DNA of 64,000 bases from Rhyzopertha dominica (GCA_025024175.1 QCXZ01000137.1:80724680-80788679), one strand, 5' to 3'; counted from the first letter of the stretch, positions 33,630 through 45,150 are shown. A program made the numbers and translations. The notes: generated from the letters alone by a model not told the origin.

Positions 33630-34668
33630 TCAACTCGATATTATTTCGACATAGTCTCCTTGAACTTTGATGCATTTGGTCCAACGATGTTCCAAAGCTC
33701 TGATTCCTCTAGAAAAGAATTCCTGTGGTTGGGCCTCTAACCAGTTGTTTACTGCTGCCATCACTTGATAATCATCGTCATATCTGGTCCCACGTAGATA
33801 TTCTTTCAATTTCGGAAATAAGAAGTAATTGCGTCGTTTTTCTTTGACGCGCTCGTGTAATTTTGAAATTAAGTTGGCATAGTAAAAACCTGTTATTGTG
33901 TGTCCACGTTCCAATAAATCAACCGTTAAAATTCCTCCCGCATCCCAAAACATTGTGGCCACAATTTTACCAACAGAGGGCACAACTAGAAATTTGCGTG
34001 GTGGAGGAGAACCTTTGTGATGCCACTCCATAATCTGTTGTTTTGACTCTGGGTCAAAATGACGGACCCATGTTTGATCAACAGTTACAAATCGAGAGAG
34101 AAACTCATCCGGGTCTGCTGAAAACTTTGCCAGACTGGCTTCAGAATGCAGGACTCTCGAACGCTTCTGATCAGGCGTCAAGATTCTAGGGACCCAGTGT
34201 GCAGATGATAACTTTTTAAGACCTAAAATACCTGTTAATATTTTTTCTATTGTGCCATATGAAGAGTCTGTAATTTCAGCTATCCGACGAATGGCCATTC
34301 GCCTATCTGCCATTACCATGTCATGTACATGATTAACATTTTCCTGAATAGTGACAGTTACTGGTCGTCCTGCACCCTTTGCATGTTCACACGTTTGTCT
34401 TCCCAATTTAAATTCTCGAGACAAACTTTTTACCATTTGGTAAGAAGAAGTACTCTCCTGTAATACACCCACGATATCTTATGAATTTCTTTTGGCGACA
34501 ACCTTTTCTTTTGCACATATTTGTGCGCGTATCTCAGATTTTTCCATTGTTGAAAATTATTCAAACACCTTCGCGTAAAATCTAAATTATTTTAACAAAC
34601 AAAGAATGACAAGACAGGTATTGAACAAGTATCACATCAGGGACCGTAAATAATGAACTCCCTTCGTA
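33630..34668 (-). pseudogene. Mariner transposase (second lineage) with internal deletion
   Basis: The minus strand starts MEKSEIRAQ at 34546 and, after a stop and a frameshift near 34475, stays open for 280 codons to 33630. Seen: FKLGRQTCEHAKGAGRPVTV (end of the DNA-binding half), SAHWVPRILTPDQKRSR, FVTVDQTWVRHFDPESKQQ (first catalytic Asp; the next residue, usually Glu, is Gln), GSPPPRKF, MFWDAGGILTVDLLERG, YYANLISKLHERVKEKRR, then directly NYFLFPKLKEYLRGTRYDDD and ALEHRWTKCIKVQGDYVE. The segment that should hold QDNAPAH..YSPDLAPSD, with the second and third catalytic residues, is deleted in frame. The 5' terminus CGAAGGGAGTTCATTA begins at 34666, next to TA at 34667-34668; the 3' terminus is lost. 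Inactive. Confidence 0.9.
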
Positions 34669-35639
34669 CATATTTCCTTAGAAGATAACTAAAAGTAGGT
34701 TGCAGGTAATTTTGTTCAAACAGATAATTTGTAGTCATGTTAAGATTGAGTTCGGGCCATTCCCATATAGATATCGTTCAAATCTATTCTATTTATTATA
34801 TTTTTATCTTGCAATTATTTACTCAGTATTAATTTAATTATGTAGCATCCTGCTTCACAGATGTATTGCCACCAGCTGCTGAAGTAACAGGTTTCTCCAC
34901 TATTAGTTTTTGTGTGCAAAGTCGATCTGCCTATTATACACCTAAGTAATCACTGCCCACTTATCTGCAAAAACGGAAATGCAACGGTGCTAACGTCGCC
35001 ACCTCGGAGAGGCTGCTCGCCGGTTTTTGCTCGCACTGTAAAACAACCCTGTGGCATCTTGGAAGGCTAAACGACCCTAAAGTACCTCGTATGTCCCAAG
35101 CAAGAATGTGAACAGCGGAACGGCATTATTGCACGCCCTTAGCCCGAGCGACACGTCCGTGAAATTTATTTGGCCAAATTAATGTAGTGCAAATAATTTT
35201 ACGTAAAATTTTCTCCTGCGCGGAGTTTATGGTGCAGAAATTACTATCCAGAATATGGCCTAATAAATTCGGGAGGGGGCGGCAGGTTGAAGTGTGGCTG
35301 CAAATAAGACACAGGGGACCAAAGATGAGCATATTTTTACTTTATTTCACTGAAGATGATAAGTCACTCCAAGAATTTGCCATAAAGTGAACGGAGAATT
35401 ATGCCCTACTCAATTATTATTAGCTGCACTTTTTCATACGTGTTTAACACGTATTATAAAATATATTAAGGAGTCCTTATCTCAACTTTGTAGTTTAATA
35501 TTACTGCACGGGATAAACATAACAATAACATATATTCGACTAAGCGAGCGCAGTGAGCAAGACATAAACAGGACACAAGAATTCAACAAACAAATACCTG
35601 CGGGAAATGTTTAAATAAAATGATTTTTACTACGAGAAA

Positions 35640-35815
35640 TGTATTTCTCTTAAGATACTTAGTATGAATTAGAACCTTTCGGTATCAGATATTTTAAAAC
35701 ACGAAGCATCAAGTATCTAACATTTAAATACTCATACAATTCATTTGTTGCATTAAAGTTAGTGCCTTACATATTTAAGTATCAATATTTAAGTATCAAT
35801 TTAATTAAATATAAA
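35640..35815 (-). repeat. AAGTATC array, inverse of the 32.8-33.1 kb array
   Basis: AAGATACTTAGTAT, CAAGTATCTAACATTTAAAT, TTTAAGTATCAATATTTAAG and TATCAATTTAATT recur. Relative to 32800-33145 the motif is in opposite orientation, with the mariner 33630-34668 between them. Confidence 0.45.
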
Positions 35816-37169
35816 TTTGATCATTCGAATGAATTCTTCCATATGAAAAAAGTGAGTTGGGCATAAAATTGGTATCCTTATCTTACTTTTTAACAAGATT
35901 TACATTTTACTTTTAAAAAAATAGTTGTACTTACATTATGTAGTAAAACATAAAAATAAAATGCAATTGAATGATATAAAGGACTCTGTGTTGAACAAAA
36001 AGTAAAATGAAGACTAAATAGCAGTCAGAGTAGAATAGTGAAAAACATGCCTAAGGTTTTCTACACAAAATTGAAAAGTTCACAAAACGTTCGATTATAT
36101 TTTTGCGATTATTATTCGACGTCACAGATCGGAACTCAAACTGCTTGACTAATCTTTCTTTGCATGCCTTATAAAATTTGACCAATTTTCTGGGGTGATG
36201 CATGTCCATTTTTTTTTATTAATTCAGTATTATCACTATCAAATTGGCGTGCGTTATTATTTCTTTTGATAAAATATTTTACCTGGCACTATAGTTCTAT
36301 GGGATTGAAGATGCAGTGGTAGGATGAATACGAAACACAATGTGCCTATGTTCTTCAGTCACTTTGTTCACATTAAATTAATTCTCATACGTCCGTATAT
36401 GAAGTACTTCTAACAATTCTTTTTTATGTAGCTTGAGTAATAATATAAAATAATTGTCTGAAGAAAATTTCGAATTTCTTCTTCATTTGGGTATTCTTCA
36501 TATTGTTGGGACTCACATTGACCATTATTATTCTCTATAAGGCTATTATTATTGGGCTGATTTAGTAATAAAGCTCCTTCTAATCACTTTTCGAAAACTT
36601 GACCAGTCATTTCATCGTGGTAATCAACCTTGGTATCTTTCTATTATTCCTAGAAAGGAAACTGTAACTTTGTGACTTGACAAACATTTCTTAAAAAAAA
36701 ATGGTTGAACAAATCTCTTACAGCTTTTCCATTCCCCGCATGTATTTCGACGGCGGCACTATTTGCAGAGCATTCCCGAGTAACTTCAGACACCCCTTTC
36801 TGAACGGCTTGACCTGCACACGTCCCTCCAAATGCGAAATACTATCTAGATGGATAATGTTTGCCCATTGACCTCCTGCGAGCCGGGTATTTGTTTCACA
36901 TGACACTTTCCCAAGCACACACACGGCGTCTATATTGATCGGCAGCGTCGCGGCGCGAGCCAGCTGGAACCAGTGGCGTCCTTCGGTGAAACTACCTGTC
37001 CCACAATAATTTTTGCGCTATTCAGGATGTTGAGCGAACATACGCCAAAAATTTTGGGTTTTTTTCTTAAAGAATATTTTGTCGTCTGGTGGTTCTTGGG
37101 AAGCCACTTTGTATCTTAGTCTTTTTGATTCGACTTTTCGACTCGGTAGACTCAGTCAGATATAGAAGG

Positions 37170-37216
37170 ACCGCTGAAGAAGCTTGCCACTCGTATTAGC
37201 GAAACGTTAGGAAGCA
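37170..37216 (+). ncRNA. Hammerhead-like cassette with canonical core 1
   Basis: CTGAAGA fits CUGANGA exactly; a weak 3-bp hairpin (GCT..AGC) leads to GAAA and ACGTT. The closing helix does not pair convincingly. Probably the relic of a retroelement end; cleavage activity is doubtful. Confidence 0.3.
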
Positions 37217-38015
37217 ATTCCAACCGACGACGGCCTTCAGACCCGAATCAGAAAAACAGTTCATCACCTGGCTGCGAAAGGCTTAACCAATTTAAAAGTT
37301 GGCTATAGCATTAATAGAGTTACCAATAAGGCTGTTTATACGTACTACTCTACATGGATTATGCAGGATAAAATCCGTATTTTTCATCATATCGATTTGA
37401 GATTTTTTATCTGAGCGCTTAAATTATTTCTGTCGGGAGTTTTCATCGTACTTTTCCGAAATTCACACCGACTGTTGCCGCAAAAAAATAAAAAGGTGCC
37501 AAAAACAAGGCACGAGCACCAGAGAAAATTTAATTTTGATATGCAAAACATTTGTTCTTTTCTTTATCGCAGCAAAAATAATGAATTTTTGTTGCATCAA
37601 ATTTGAATAATTTTAGCACCGAGGGAGTTAACCTTTAATGCTTTGCGGGGCGGAGCTTGGCACTCGTAAACTATGCAGATGTACCCCTTGTTGCAATCCT
37701 TTTATAATTTACAGATGGATCATTGTGGTCGTAAATTATCTGTATTTATTGTCTCTTCTTAAAACTGTCACCACTTTTGTTTCTATCACTAGGGAAATAT
37801 TAGATGTTACTCGAAGGTTTTAGTTTTGAATACACACGCGGAAAGAGTACTTTTGGGGAACAGGAAAATTGATATACATAGATGTGTGAAATAAATTTTG
37901 CATCAATTGTGCAAAGGCAGATAACAATCCGAGTGCAGAGCACAGATGCACAAAAATGGAAAAGAATATCTACTTGAATGGAATCCGATATAATTGTTGA
38001 AAGTTTCAAAGTATT

Positions 38016-39110
38016 GATATGCACAGACTGAAGTATGTAAAACTGGTAGGTGACAGCGACAGACTTCTGACAACTAAACCTTACGGACCATAACTAATTC
38101 GCCAAATGCACAAACCATCTGCTGACAAACTGTCTCAGAATTGCATCAAATGGCAAAAAGTCGTTTAAGTTCGACAAAAAATAAGGTTTACCTGTGAAGC
38201 TGCGGAAAGGTTGGAAATCTAACTAAAAGAGCGAATGAGAGGAGCAATAAAGAAAGCCCTAAATTTCAGGAAAACAGGGGATGTTTCGTTTGATGAACAA
38301 TTGGCAGGATTATCTAGAGACACTGAATTTTGCCTAACGAATGTATTTGGTGATCATAAAAGGTTACTTTTGCACAGAACCAAAACCAAACGAAGAGAAC
38401 TTCATTTCTGAGATGGACGAATGTGGTTTGCTTGGCGATTAACTGACATGCTCTAAAAGATTAGTGCAAAATGTTCATAACCTTTTATTAAACATGACTA
38501 GCAACGCAACAGAGACAAATAATTCATCGAAAAATTGCCAAACGAACCCCCGGAAAATTTACAAAAAAAAGATATGAGCCGTAGTCCTCAGCGGAAACGA
38601 GATAAAGCTTGTAGAATACTTTTCGCAGATGATCAACCACACAAAAAACAAGTCTGTCGGTCCTGATTCAGATCATGGCCAAGTCAACAGTGAATCTGAT
38701 GAAGATGTCATCGATGATGACTATAAAGAACAGCAAATGGGAGAACTGCTTCCAAAAACTTCAACAGGACTTGATGAAATAGAAAAAGATAGCATAGGTC
38801 AATCTGCAATCCGAGGTGGTTCCACGAACGATCATATAGATTAACTGCTTCCAATGTCGGTCGTGTTGTATTTCACAGGAAACCCAATACCTATGACATT
38901 CTTGCTAAAAGGTTTTTTCATTCTCCCTTCAAAGGGAGTAAATATATGCGTTGGGGCAGTGATAATGAAGACTTGGCAAAAAAATTGAAACTTTAACTGG
39001 ATTTAAAATTAAAAACTCTGGTTTATTGGTGCACTGCAATCACCAATTTCTTGCTGCCAGTCCAATCAATGACACTGCCCTTATAGAAATTAAATATCGC
39101 AGCTCCATAA
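38016..39110 (+). pseudogene. Mutator-like transposase plus YqaJ-type exonuclease remnant
   Basis: Reading across frames, HRLKYVKLVGDSDR (38018-38059) matches the catalytic GDxD block of a group of insect Mutator-like transposases. Next come ERMRGAIKKALNFRKTGD, LTNVFGDHKRL, NFISEMDECGLLGD and RLVQNVHNLLLNMTSNATE (38230-38520), all in the order found in that group. A frame at 38629-38844 gives an acidic linker ending IEKDSIGQSAIRG. From 38817 WFHERSYRLTASNVGRV, YMRWGSDNEDLAKK and, after one more shift at about 38987, TGFKIKNSGLLVHCNHQFLA and ALIEIKY match a YqaJ/lambda-exonuclease domain, whose E-x-K survives but whose usual PDG is PIND. Many stops; inactive. Family assignment rests on motif memory. 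Confidence 0.65.
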
Positions 39111-40392
39111 TAGTTATCAAAGATTACTGTATAAATATATTAAGGCTAATTGTCATTTTCATACATTACTTTACAGAAACAAAAAATTTTTTGATTTTGT
39201 GTTTACATTTTAACCCTCTTCTCTATTTATGTACCTAAATATCCGCGATTAGTATTATTAATAGTAAAAATTCACGTTTCTGCGTTTTTCAAACATATTC
39301 ACAAACAAAATCTATCTTGATTGTATTTTATAATAAAACATACCATTACTTGCTTTACTTTTTTAAATTGTGATAAAAGTATTTATTCGACAAAAAAGTT
39401 TCACATGGGGGTAAAGGGTACAAGTCAGACTTGTAAGAATGTAATAAATTTACTTGGTGTAAAATTAATTACACGTAATTCAATTGAATTAAAAAAAGAG
39501 TTTCACCAGAAAAAGTAACTTTTGCCCAAATGACAAATTACCGTGCTCATAAACGGTTGGTCTGTGTGCAATATGCTGTCAATATTAGAGTGACAGGTTA
39601 GGGGTCATCTTGCAGACCAATGGTGCAGCTGCAATATAGTGACAGGCTTTGTCTCGTCCACATGGACTAATTATGTTACCGCCCTAAAAATTTTACTTGG
39701 CCCAAAACGTATGAACAGCGATAATTACGAGAATAATGGGATACTATGTACTGTAAATTTGTCTCTGTGATACCACGTTTTGGCAACTATTCGAATCACC
39801 GGAGGCTCAGGAACGCGTGTTTCCGAACCCTCACGTATCACAACCATTTCTGTAAGTGTATCCGCTGATAAATTCTAATAACCATCGGAACCACCAGCCA
39901 TATTTTCCGGCGGAGCCGCTCTCTCGTCGTTGGCACTCGGAACACGCTCTTTAATGCGAACATTTACCAAGTCATCGAAGACAGTTTACACGGCGTATTA
40001 ATTTACAGAGAGATGAGTTTTCTGCCAATAAAGTGCGTCGGTGCACGGATCGTTGAACTCCCGGCTTCTTGGGCCCGCGCCGAAAGGGGGTGGGCGGGCG
40101 GATTCAATTTCGAATAACCCCGAGACCCAAACAGGCCACAACATGAATAAATTAATGTTTATTTGCCAATTCGCAACTTCTGTCTGTCAAGAAAACCACC
40201 CCGGCCCGGCTGACGCGATGAATATTCACGGCGGGGATAGGGTTAAGGCGGCGCGGCGCGAAAAGAGGACAATAACGATAAAGGAGGGGTGTTGGTATGT
40301 GGGGCAGCCGTTCTTAAGATAGCTCCCTATAAATGTATAGGGTTTTAATTATTGTCTAGAGTCGAACCCCTTTGTCCATTTTACATTCTCTA
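39111..40392. other. Unassigned sequence ending in a strongly GC-rich island
   Basis: 39111-39780 shows nothing. 40030-40320 is one of the most GC-rich parts of the window (GGGCCCGCGCCGAAAGGGGG) and contains TTAAT/ATTAAT sites; a 93-codon open stretch there has no domain. Confidence 0.4.
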
Positions 40393-40574
40393 TGCGGGGT
40401 GATCTATAAGCTCTAACTTGAACAGATGAATAATGATGATATCCTGAGTGAAAGATGTTATATGAACATATGCCCTTTTTTTTCTTTTAGTTTAGAAGTT
40501 ATAAGCATTTTATTATTTACATTTATTTAATTTGCCTAAAACCTTTTTAATAAATATCTAAATATAAATTATAA

Positions 40575-42131
40575 AAACTACTCAAAATAACCACCTTCCG
40601 CTAGAATACAAGCTTCACGTATTCGAACTAAAGACCGTGTTATGCGTTGAACAAAATTTGAATCATTTCTTATTACGAGGCATGTTTCTTAAGTAAGTAC
40701 CGTTTTGGAATTAAAAAAAGACGTGCAAAGATATCGCAATAATTTTATCTTACATGAAAGCCTGTACCTTAATCTACTTTTCTACATAATTTCCGTGAAT
40801 ATTGAGGCACTTGTCATAACGTGGCACCAGTTTTTGAATACCCTCCTCATAAAATTCTGCCGCCTGACTTGTTAACCACTATATCACAAATGTTTCGACT
40901 TCGTTATCGTCTTGAAGACGCTGACCACACGGGTGTTTCTTCAAGTGCAGGAACAAATGGTAGTCGCTGGGCGCCAGATCAGGGCTGTATGGAGGATGAT
41001 CTAGATTTCCCATTTAAAAGATTTGATGAGATCTTTGGTCCGATTAACCACATGTGGACGGGCATTGTCATGCAGCAAAACGATACCCTTACTCAACTAA
41101 CCACGTCTTTTGTTCTGGATTGCACGACACAGATTGTTCAATGTCATACAATAAGACGCTGCATTGATTGTCTCATTACGAGGCAGAAACTCCACTAGCA
41201 ATACTCCTTTTCTGTCCCAAAAAACTGTGCACATGATTTTCCGGGCAGAAATTGTTTGCTTAAACTTCACTTTTTTGGGTGATGATGAATGTCGCCATTC
41301 CATGGATTGTTGTTTCGATTCTGGTGTGACGTAGGCCACCCATGTTTCGTCACCAGTAACAATTTGGTCTAAAAAATCTTCACCTTCATTGTGGTACCGC
41401 TCAAGGAAAGTCAATGCACTGCCTAAACGTTGGGTTTTGTGCAAATCCATCAACATGCCACCCCAAACATGTACACTAAAACTGATTTGGACCTCCTGAA
41501 TGTCGAAATGGTCTCAGTTGTTCGCTAGCTAAAACGGTTCGCCAGGAAAGTGTCCCAAATTATGCCGCACGCAGTCCTAGCTCATTATAGAGCGCATTTT
41601 TGGAATCTGCAGCTCAAAATACATATGTATGTCGATTTTGAGCTAAATCTATTTTCTGTCGAAAATCACGAAATATCCAAGGCTAACAATCTTCTGTTCT
41701 TTTTTGACCTCAAAACGCTGAAATCGCCTTGGTCTAATGGCATGGGGATTTTGCAAAGAACAAGTGAAATAAAATTAGGGTTGCGTGCATTTTGCTGAAG
41801 AATCCTTTGGCAAAATTCTAATCGCTGCTGGTTATCTTCAGGATGTAGTGCTTGTACATTCTGACGATGATATGGATGTAAGACCTCTTTATTTAATGTT
41901 CGCCACACAAAATTTTGTGACAACTATAATTAATTTGTTAGCCGGCGTGTACTAAGTGAAGGGATCTCCAAAATAGCATCTACAACATTTTGTTGATTTA
42001 GTACATTTATTTCATGGGGACGGATTTGGAAATCTACGTCCATATTCTTGTGCTGGACGTTGAGTATTACCATTACTTAATTCATGGGTGTAAATAATGT
42101 CTGCATATTCCGCAGTCGAAAATTCATACAT
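40575..42131 (-). pseudogene. DUF4817-type transposase interrupted by a mariner
   Basis: The ATG at 42131 gives MYEFSTAEYADIIYTHELSN, the DUF4817 start. After frameshifts the text continues ILEIPSLSTRRLTN, SQNFVWRTLNKEVLHPYH, VQALHPEDNQQRLEFCQRIL and NARNPNFISLVL (41860-41760), then HVWGGM just before the mariner junction at 41456. The extreme C-terminus reappears at 40673-40575 as FVQRITRSLVRIREACILAE followed by GGYFE and a stop. The catalytic middle, with the second and third acidic residues, is lost. It is a different subfamily from the transposase at 7638, judged by the HPYH..VQALHPEDxxxRLxFC block. Confidence 0.78.
40676..41456 (-). pseudogene. Mariner fragment nested in the DUF4817 element
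   Basis: The terminus CGAGGCATGTTTCTTAAGTA begins at 40676 next to TA (40674-40675) and matches the ends of the complete copy at 49681-51014. The minus strand encodes the C-terminal two thirds of the same transposase: LHKTQRLGSALTFLERYHNE, TGDETWVAYVTPESKQQ, SARKIMCTVFWDRKG and AIQNKRRG, then, after a frameshift near 41100, the HDNARPHV and C-terminal parts to about 40790. The N-terminal third and the other terminus are missing. At 41451-41456 it joins the host element at CAACAT, where both parents carry a similar short sequence. Confidence 0.88.
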
Positions 42132-42410
42132 AATTGCTAACTCAGAAAAACCTCTGTGATTTTGACAAATAAATATAGATTTGACAACTAAGTAATCATT
42201 CAAAGCCAACTTATTTAAATTCCCAAATAATGGTTCGAAGGTAACTGGGGAATTTCCAATTTCGTAAAATTTTTAACATAAATAATATAAATGCTTATAA
42301 CTTCTAAACTAAAACACAAAGGAGATATGTTCATATAACATTTTTTTAATTAAAATATCGTCACTACTTCTGCTTATGTTTACTTATGTTTCATCTGTAA
42401 AAAAATAAAC

Positions 42411-44049
42411 AATTCTGAAGGCGCTTGATAACTTTTTCTTTAAAATTTACAGTCTTCCTAGACTAATATAAAGCTTTTTAACATGGTAGTAAAATTTTGA
42501 TTTCACTAACATCTTTCTTAAAGTAATGTAAGGGGGTTAGAATGTAAGCCATTATATAAAAAAAACTAACTCTAGGGGCTACTACATTTAGATGCCTCTA
42601 ATAATAAAATCATTCCAAAAGTCATCTAATTTTGTAAGTGGTACCTAATGATTACTTAATACTGTGTGTTAAGTTCTACTTCAACGAAACGTATTTCCTC
42701 CTTCATTTTATCGATGCTACTGGACTGATTCCAATCGAAACCAATCCATTCGTATAAGTTTTTACGGCCGATGCAGACAAACGATAGGAATAACTTTTTT
42801 GTCAGCGCATTTACGTCGAATCCGCGGCTTAGCCATATTTCCGGCTGGCAGTTTCGAAATGCCATTGTTGTTGCTTAAGACATCTCCAGTTCTCCCTTTG
42901 TGTTCGCGTCTGGAATCGTCCGGCGCGCCGTTCCATTGTTTTTCCGAGTACCGTTGTCTTTTTGCTCGTTCGTATCGCTTTCTGTTTTACGCGTATTACC
43001 GACGTTTTAGCTTTTTTATTTTTTGGTTAATGCTCCCGTCGACCGCTTTTTGTAGCATTAACAGCTGGAATGAAAATCAATTTGTATTAAAAGCGTTTGA
43101 AAGCTGTATCAGTTTTTCACGTAATGGCTACGCTTTTAGTTGGATGGAACGAAGTGACAATTGCAGGACGCTTCCGGTTTGATAGACAAAGAGAACTGAT
43201 GACAAAAGCACGCCCCATGGTATTTCCAGAGCGTTAAGGTCCTGCTACTGCTACTCCTTGTGCATAGAATTAACCCAATACTATTGACGAAGTTTTTTCA
43301 ACAATTAAATTGGATATTAAACGGACCAATGGCAGTCTTAAAATTAGTGCTGGATGTACAGAGTATCGATAGAAAAACATATAAATTCAAAACGATATAG
43401 ACTCCGGAGTCGTCAGGAAGTTTGTCAATTTTTTAAGGTGGAACATAAGAACAGACTTCATATTGGACATCTAAATCTGGTCTTACAATTAGCTACTTAA
43501 TTTATTAAGCAGCATAAATTTATAACGCCATGACTTTGTTGTACAAACTTACACATTACAAATGATACCTTACCTTTTCTTTACCCCTTTTAGGGTAAAT
43601 ATGAGAAGGTAAACTTAGCCATATGCACGGCTAACTATACAAATAAATTGCAGCTTACGTATAAGATTGCATGAGTGGATATTTTGAATCAACACAAAAA
43701 CCTTTGTTAAAGAATGAGCAAGATAGTGTCCAAAATAAAAATAGTAGTCAAGAACTAAATACCAACTTCTATTGGTTCCACTATCACCATTTTTGTAGAA
43801 AAGTAAAGTAAAATCAGTATTTTTATGAACTTTGTAACAAAGCAATTGCAAAAGAATAGTTAGTTGATATTCACGTGTTAATTTGAATCGCTGTTGAACA
43901 TCTCGCCTTTTTAACATCAATAATCGTGTCTTTTAATAATGTACCTATGTATAATTTTACATGTAAGAAAGCCCCAGATGATGTAAGGCATTTTGCTCAA
44001 GCAATCATGATGATGATTGGGCAGAATTCCAAATGCGGTAGTGCATTAA
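42411..44049. other. Unassigned sequence with a GC-richer island
   Basis: The island 42820-43240 has a 127-codon plus-strand open stretch rich in Phe, Ser and Arg without a recognised domain and is more likely single-copy non-coding DNA. A 101-codon minus-strand stretch at 43615-43920 is unrecognised. Confidence 0.35.
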
Positions 44050-44105
44050 TTTAATTTAACCTGACGATGGAAACGGCCGTTTTCGAAACGTTGTAATAAA
44101 CCAAC
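44050..44105 (+). ncRNA. Orphan hammerhead-like motif with canonical core
   Basis: CTGACGA (44061-44067) fits core CUGANGA. A strong helix II follows: the perfect palindrome AAACGGCCGTTT (44071-44082) flanked by GG/TC, so GGAAACG pairs with CGTTTTC. Then GAAA (44085-44088) and ACGTT. One extra T separates core 1 from helix II. The closing helix from TTTAAC and GTAATAAA is weak. No PLE coding sequence is adjacent, so it may be a solo element end. Confidence 0.45.
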
Positions 44106-44954
44106 ACACTGGTCTTTTTGTTTTATATTCCTAAATTCCACGAAACAAAATAACTTTCAAGTAAAAAAAATAAAAGTTTAATAATTTCAAGGATTCACTA
44201 TGCTGCAGTTGTGTTGCTTAAACCTAACTGGTACGAATATAGATAACCTAGTGCTAGTGTAATATCTACTTCTTGCACTTGCGTTTTTTTCTTTTTTTCT
44301 GACGGAGTTTATAGCTCCGGACCACATGCCGATATGAATACCGAATAACATCTGGGATCAATATTGACGCACTTTGAGACGACGAATTCCACTTAAAGGG
44401 AAAATTGAAAACAACTACAATATTACGGATGATCGGTTTGCCTTCGGATTCGATTGCTGCTGTTGATTTTAAATCGTCATCGTCGCAGCTTTCACCACGC
44501 ATGAACATAGGCGTAGTCGAATGAAATGATCAAAAGTATAATACCTTTTTTATATTTTTCTTTAAAAGGTCATGGCGTAACATCTTTCCACTTAAAGAGT
44601 GTAAATTCAAATATTTTTTAACAACTGCTTGGAATAAAAATAGGTCGATATTTAATATTTGTTGGGTCTTCTTTTATAAAAATTGGGATTACAAAAGAAT
44701 CTAGGAAATACAGAAGTCTTAATTATAAGGTTATATACAGTTTATGTAGGGGATCTACGAGGACATAAGACTGATAGTTAATTAGAAACCTAAGTATGTG
44801 GGTACGTCATCAATTCAGCAATTAGAGAATTATGACTTTTTTTTAGGGCTTCCAATAGGTTGCTTTCGGGGATACAAGAAACACTAACAGGTAGGTACCT
44901 AAATTAAATTATTCTTGAACATTGCAAAGAAGCATTGTGGTTAAATTGTACATA
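44106..44954. other. Unassigned AT-rich sequence
   Basis: An 80-codon minus-strand open stretch (44266-44508) shows no domain. Nothing else seen. Confidence 0.4.
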
Positions 44955-45150
44955 CGAATCCTGTCCCATTTCAGTTGGTCCATCAACAGAATTATTAAAA
45001 TTTCTTAAAAATTTTAAACAAAAAAATGTATCAAAAGTTGTGGTGAAAAATAATTAATATTTGTTTTATAATAGCATTACCACTCCTGTCCATCAAATAC
45101 AAAAAATTAAAAAAATTGCAACTGGGCCAAATGAAATGGGACTGGGCTCG
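44955..45150. mobile_element. 196-bp mariner-like MITE
   Basis: The left end CGAATCCTGTCCCATTTCAG and the inverted right end CGAGCCCAGTCCCATTTCAT pair over about 28 bp (CGA..CC.GTCCCATTTCA.TTGG.CCA). TA lies directly outside both ends (44953-44954, 45151-45152). The interior is AT-rich without coding capacity. Size, ends and TA duplication fit a non-autonomous element mobilised by a Tc1/mariner transposase. The terminal sequence differs from the mariner copies in this window, so its helper is not here. Confidence 0.82.

Larger units (their letters stand above)
34669..38015. other. Unassigned sequence with two GC-richer islands
   Basis: Islands at about 34960-35310 and 36740-37010 carry overlapping opposite-strand open stretches without domains and look like single-copy DNA. 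The rest is AT-rich. A GATACTT-type array and a hammerhead-like cassette are listed separately. Confidence 0.35.
40393..42410 (-). mobile_element. DUF4817-type transposon, minus strand, with a nested mariner
   Basis: Inverted arms are visible at 40454-40510 and 42291-42351, sharing ATGTTATATGAACATAT and TTTAGTTTAGAAGTTATAAG. Weaker similarity reaches ACAGATGAA at 40422 and its inverse at 42398. GCGGGGTGATCTATAAG at 40394 may be the left tip. The arms enclose pieces of a minus-strand transposase: N-terminal and early catalytic parts at 42131-41454, and the C-terminal tail at 40673-40575. A mariner fragment lies between them. Confidence 0.75.

Noticed and set aside
40365..40380. GAGTCGAACCCC, resembling an inverted tRNA B box
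   Set aside because: No A box or cloverleaf in the neighbouring sequence.
40821..41198. 125-codon plus-strand open stretch
   Set aside because: It is the antisense of the minus-strand mariner transposase; the same antisense frame recurs at 50672-50869 and 61028-61225.
42799..43182. 127-codon open stretch that could be a small gene
   Set aside because: No domain, no initiation or splice context, and it coincides with a GC-rich island.
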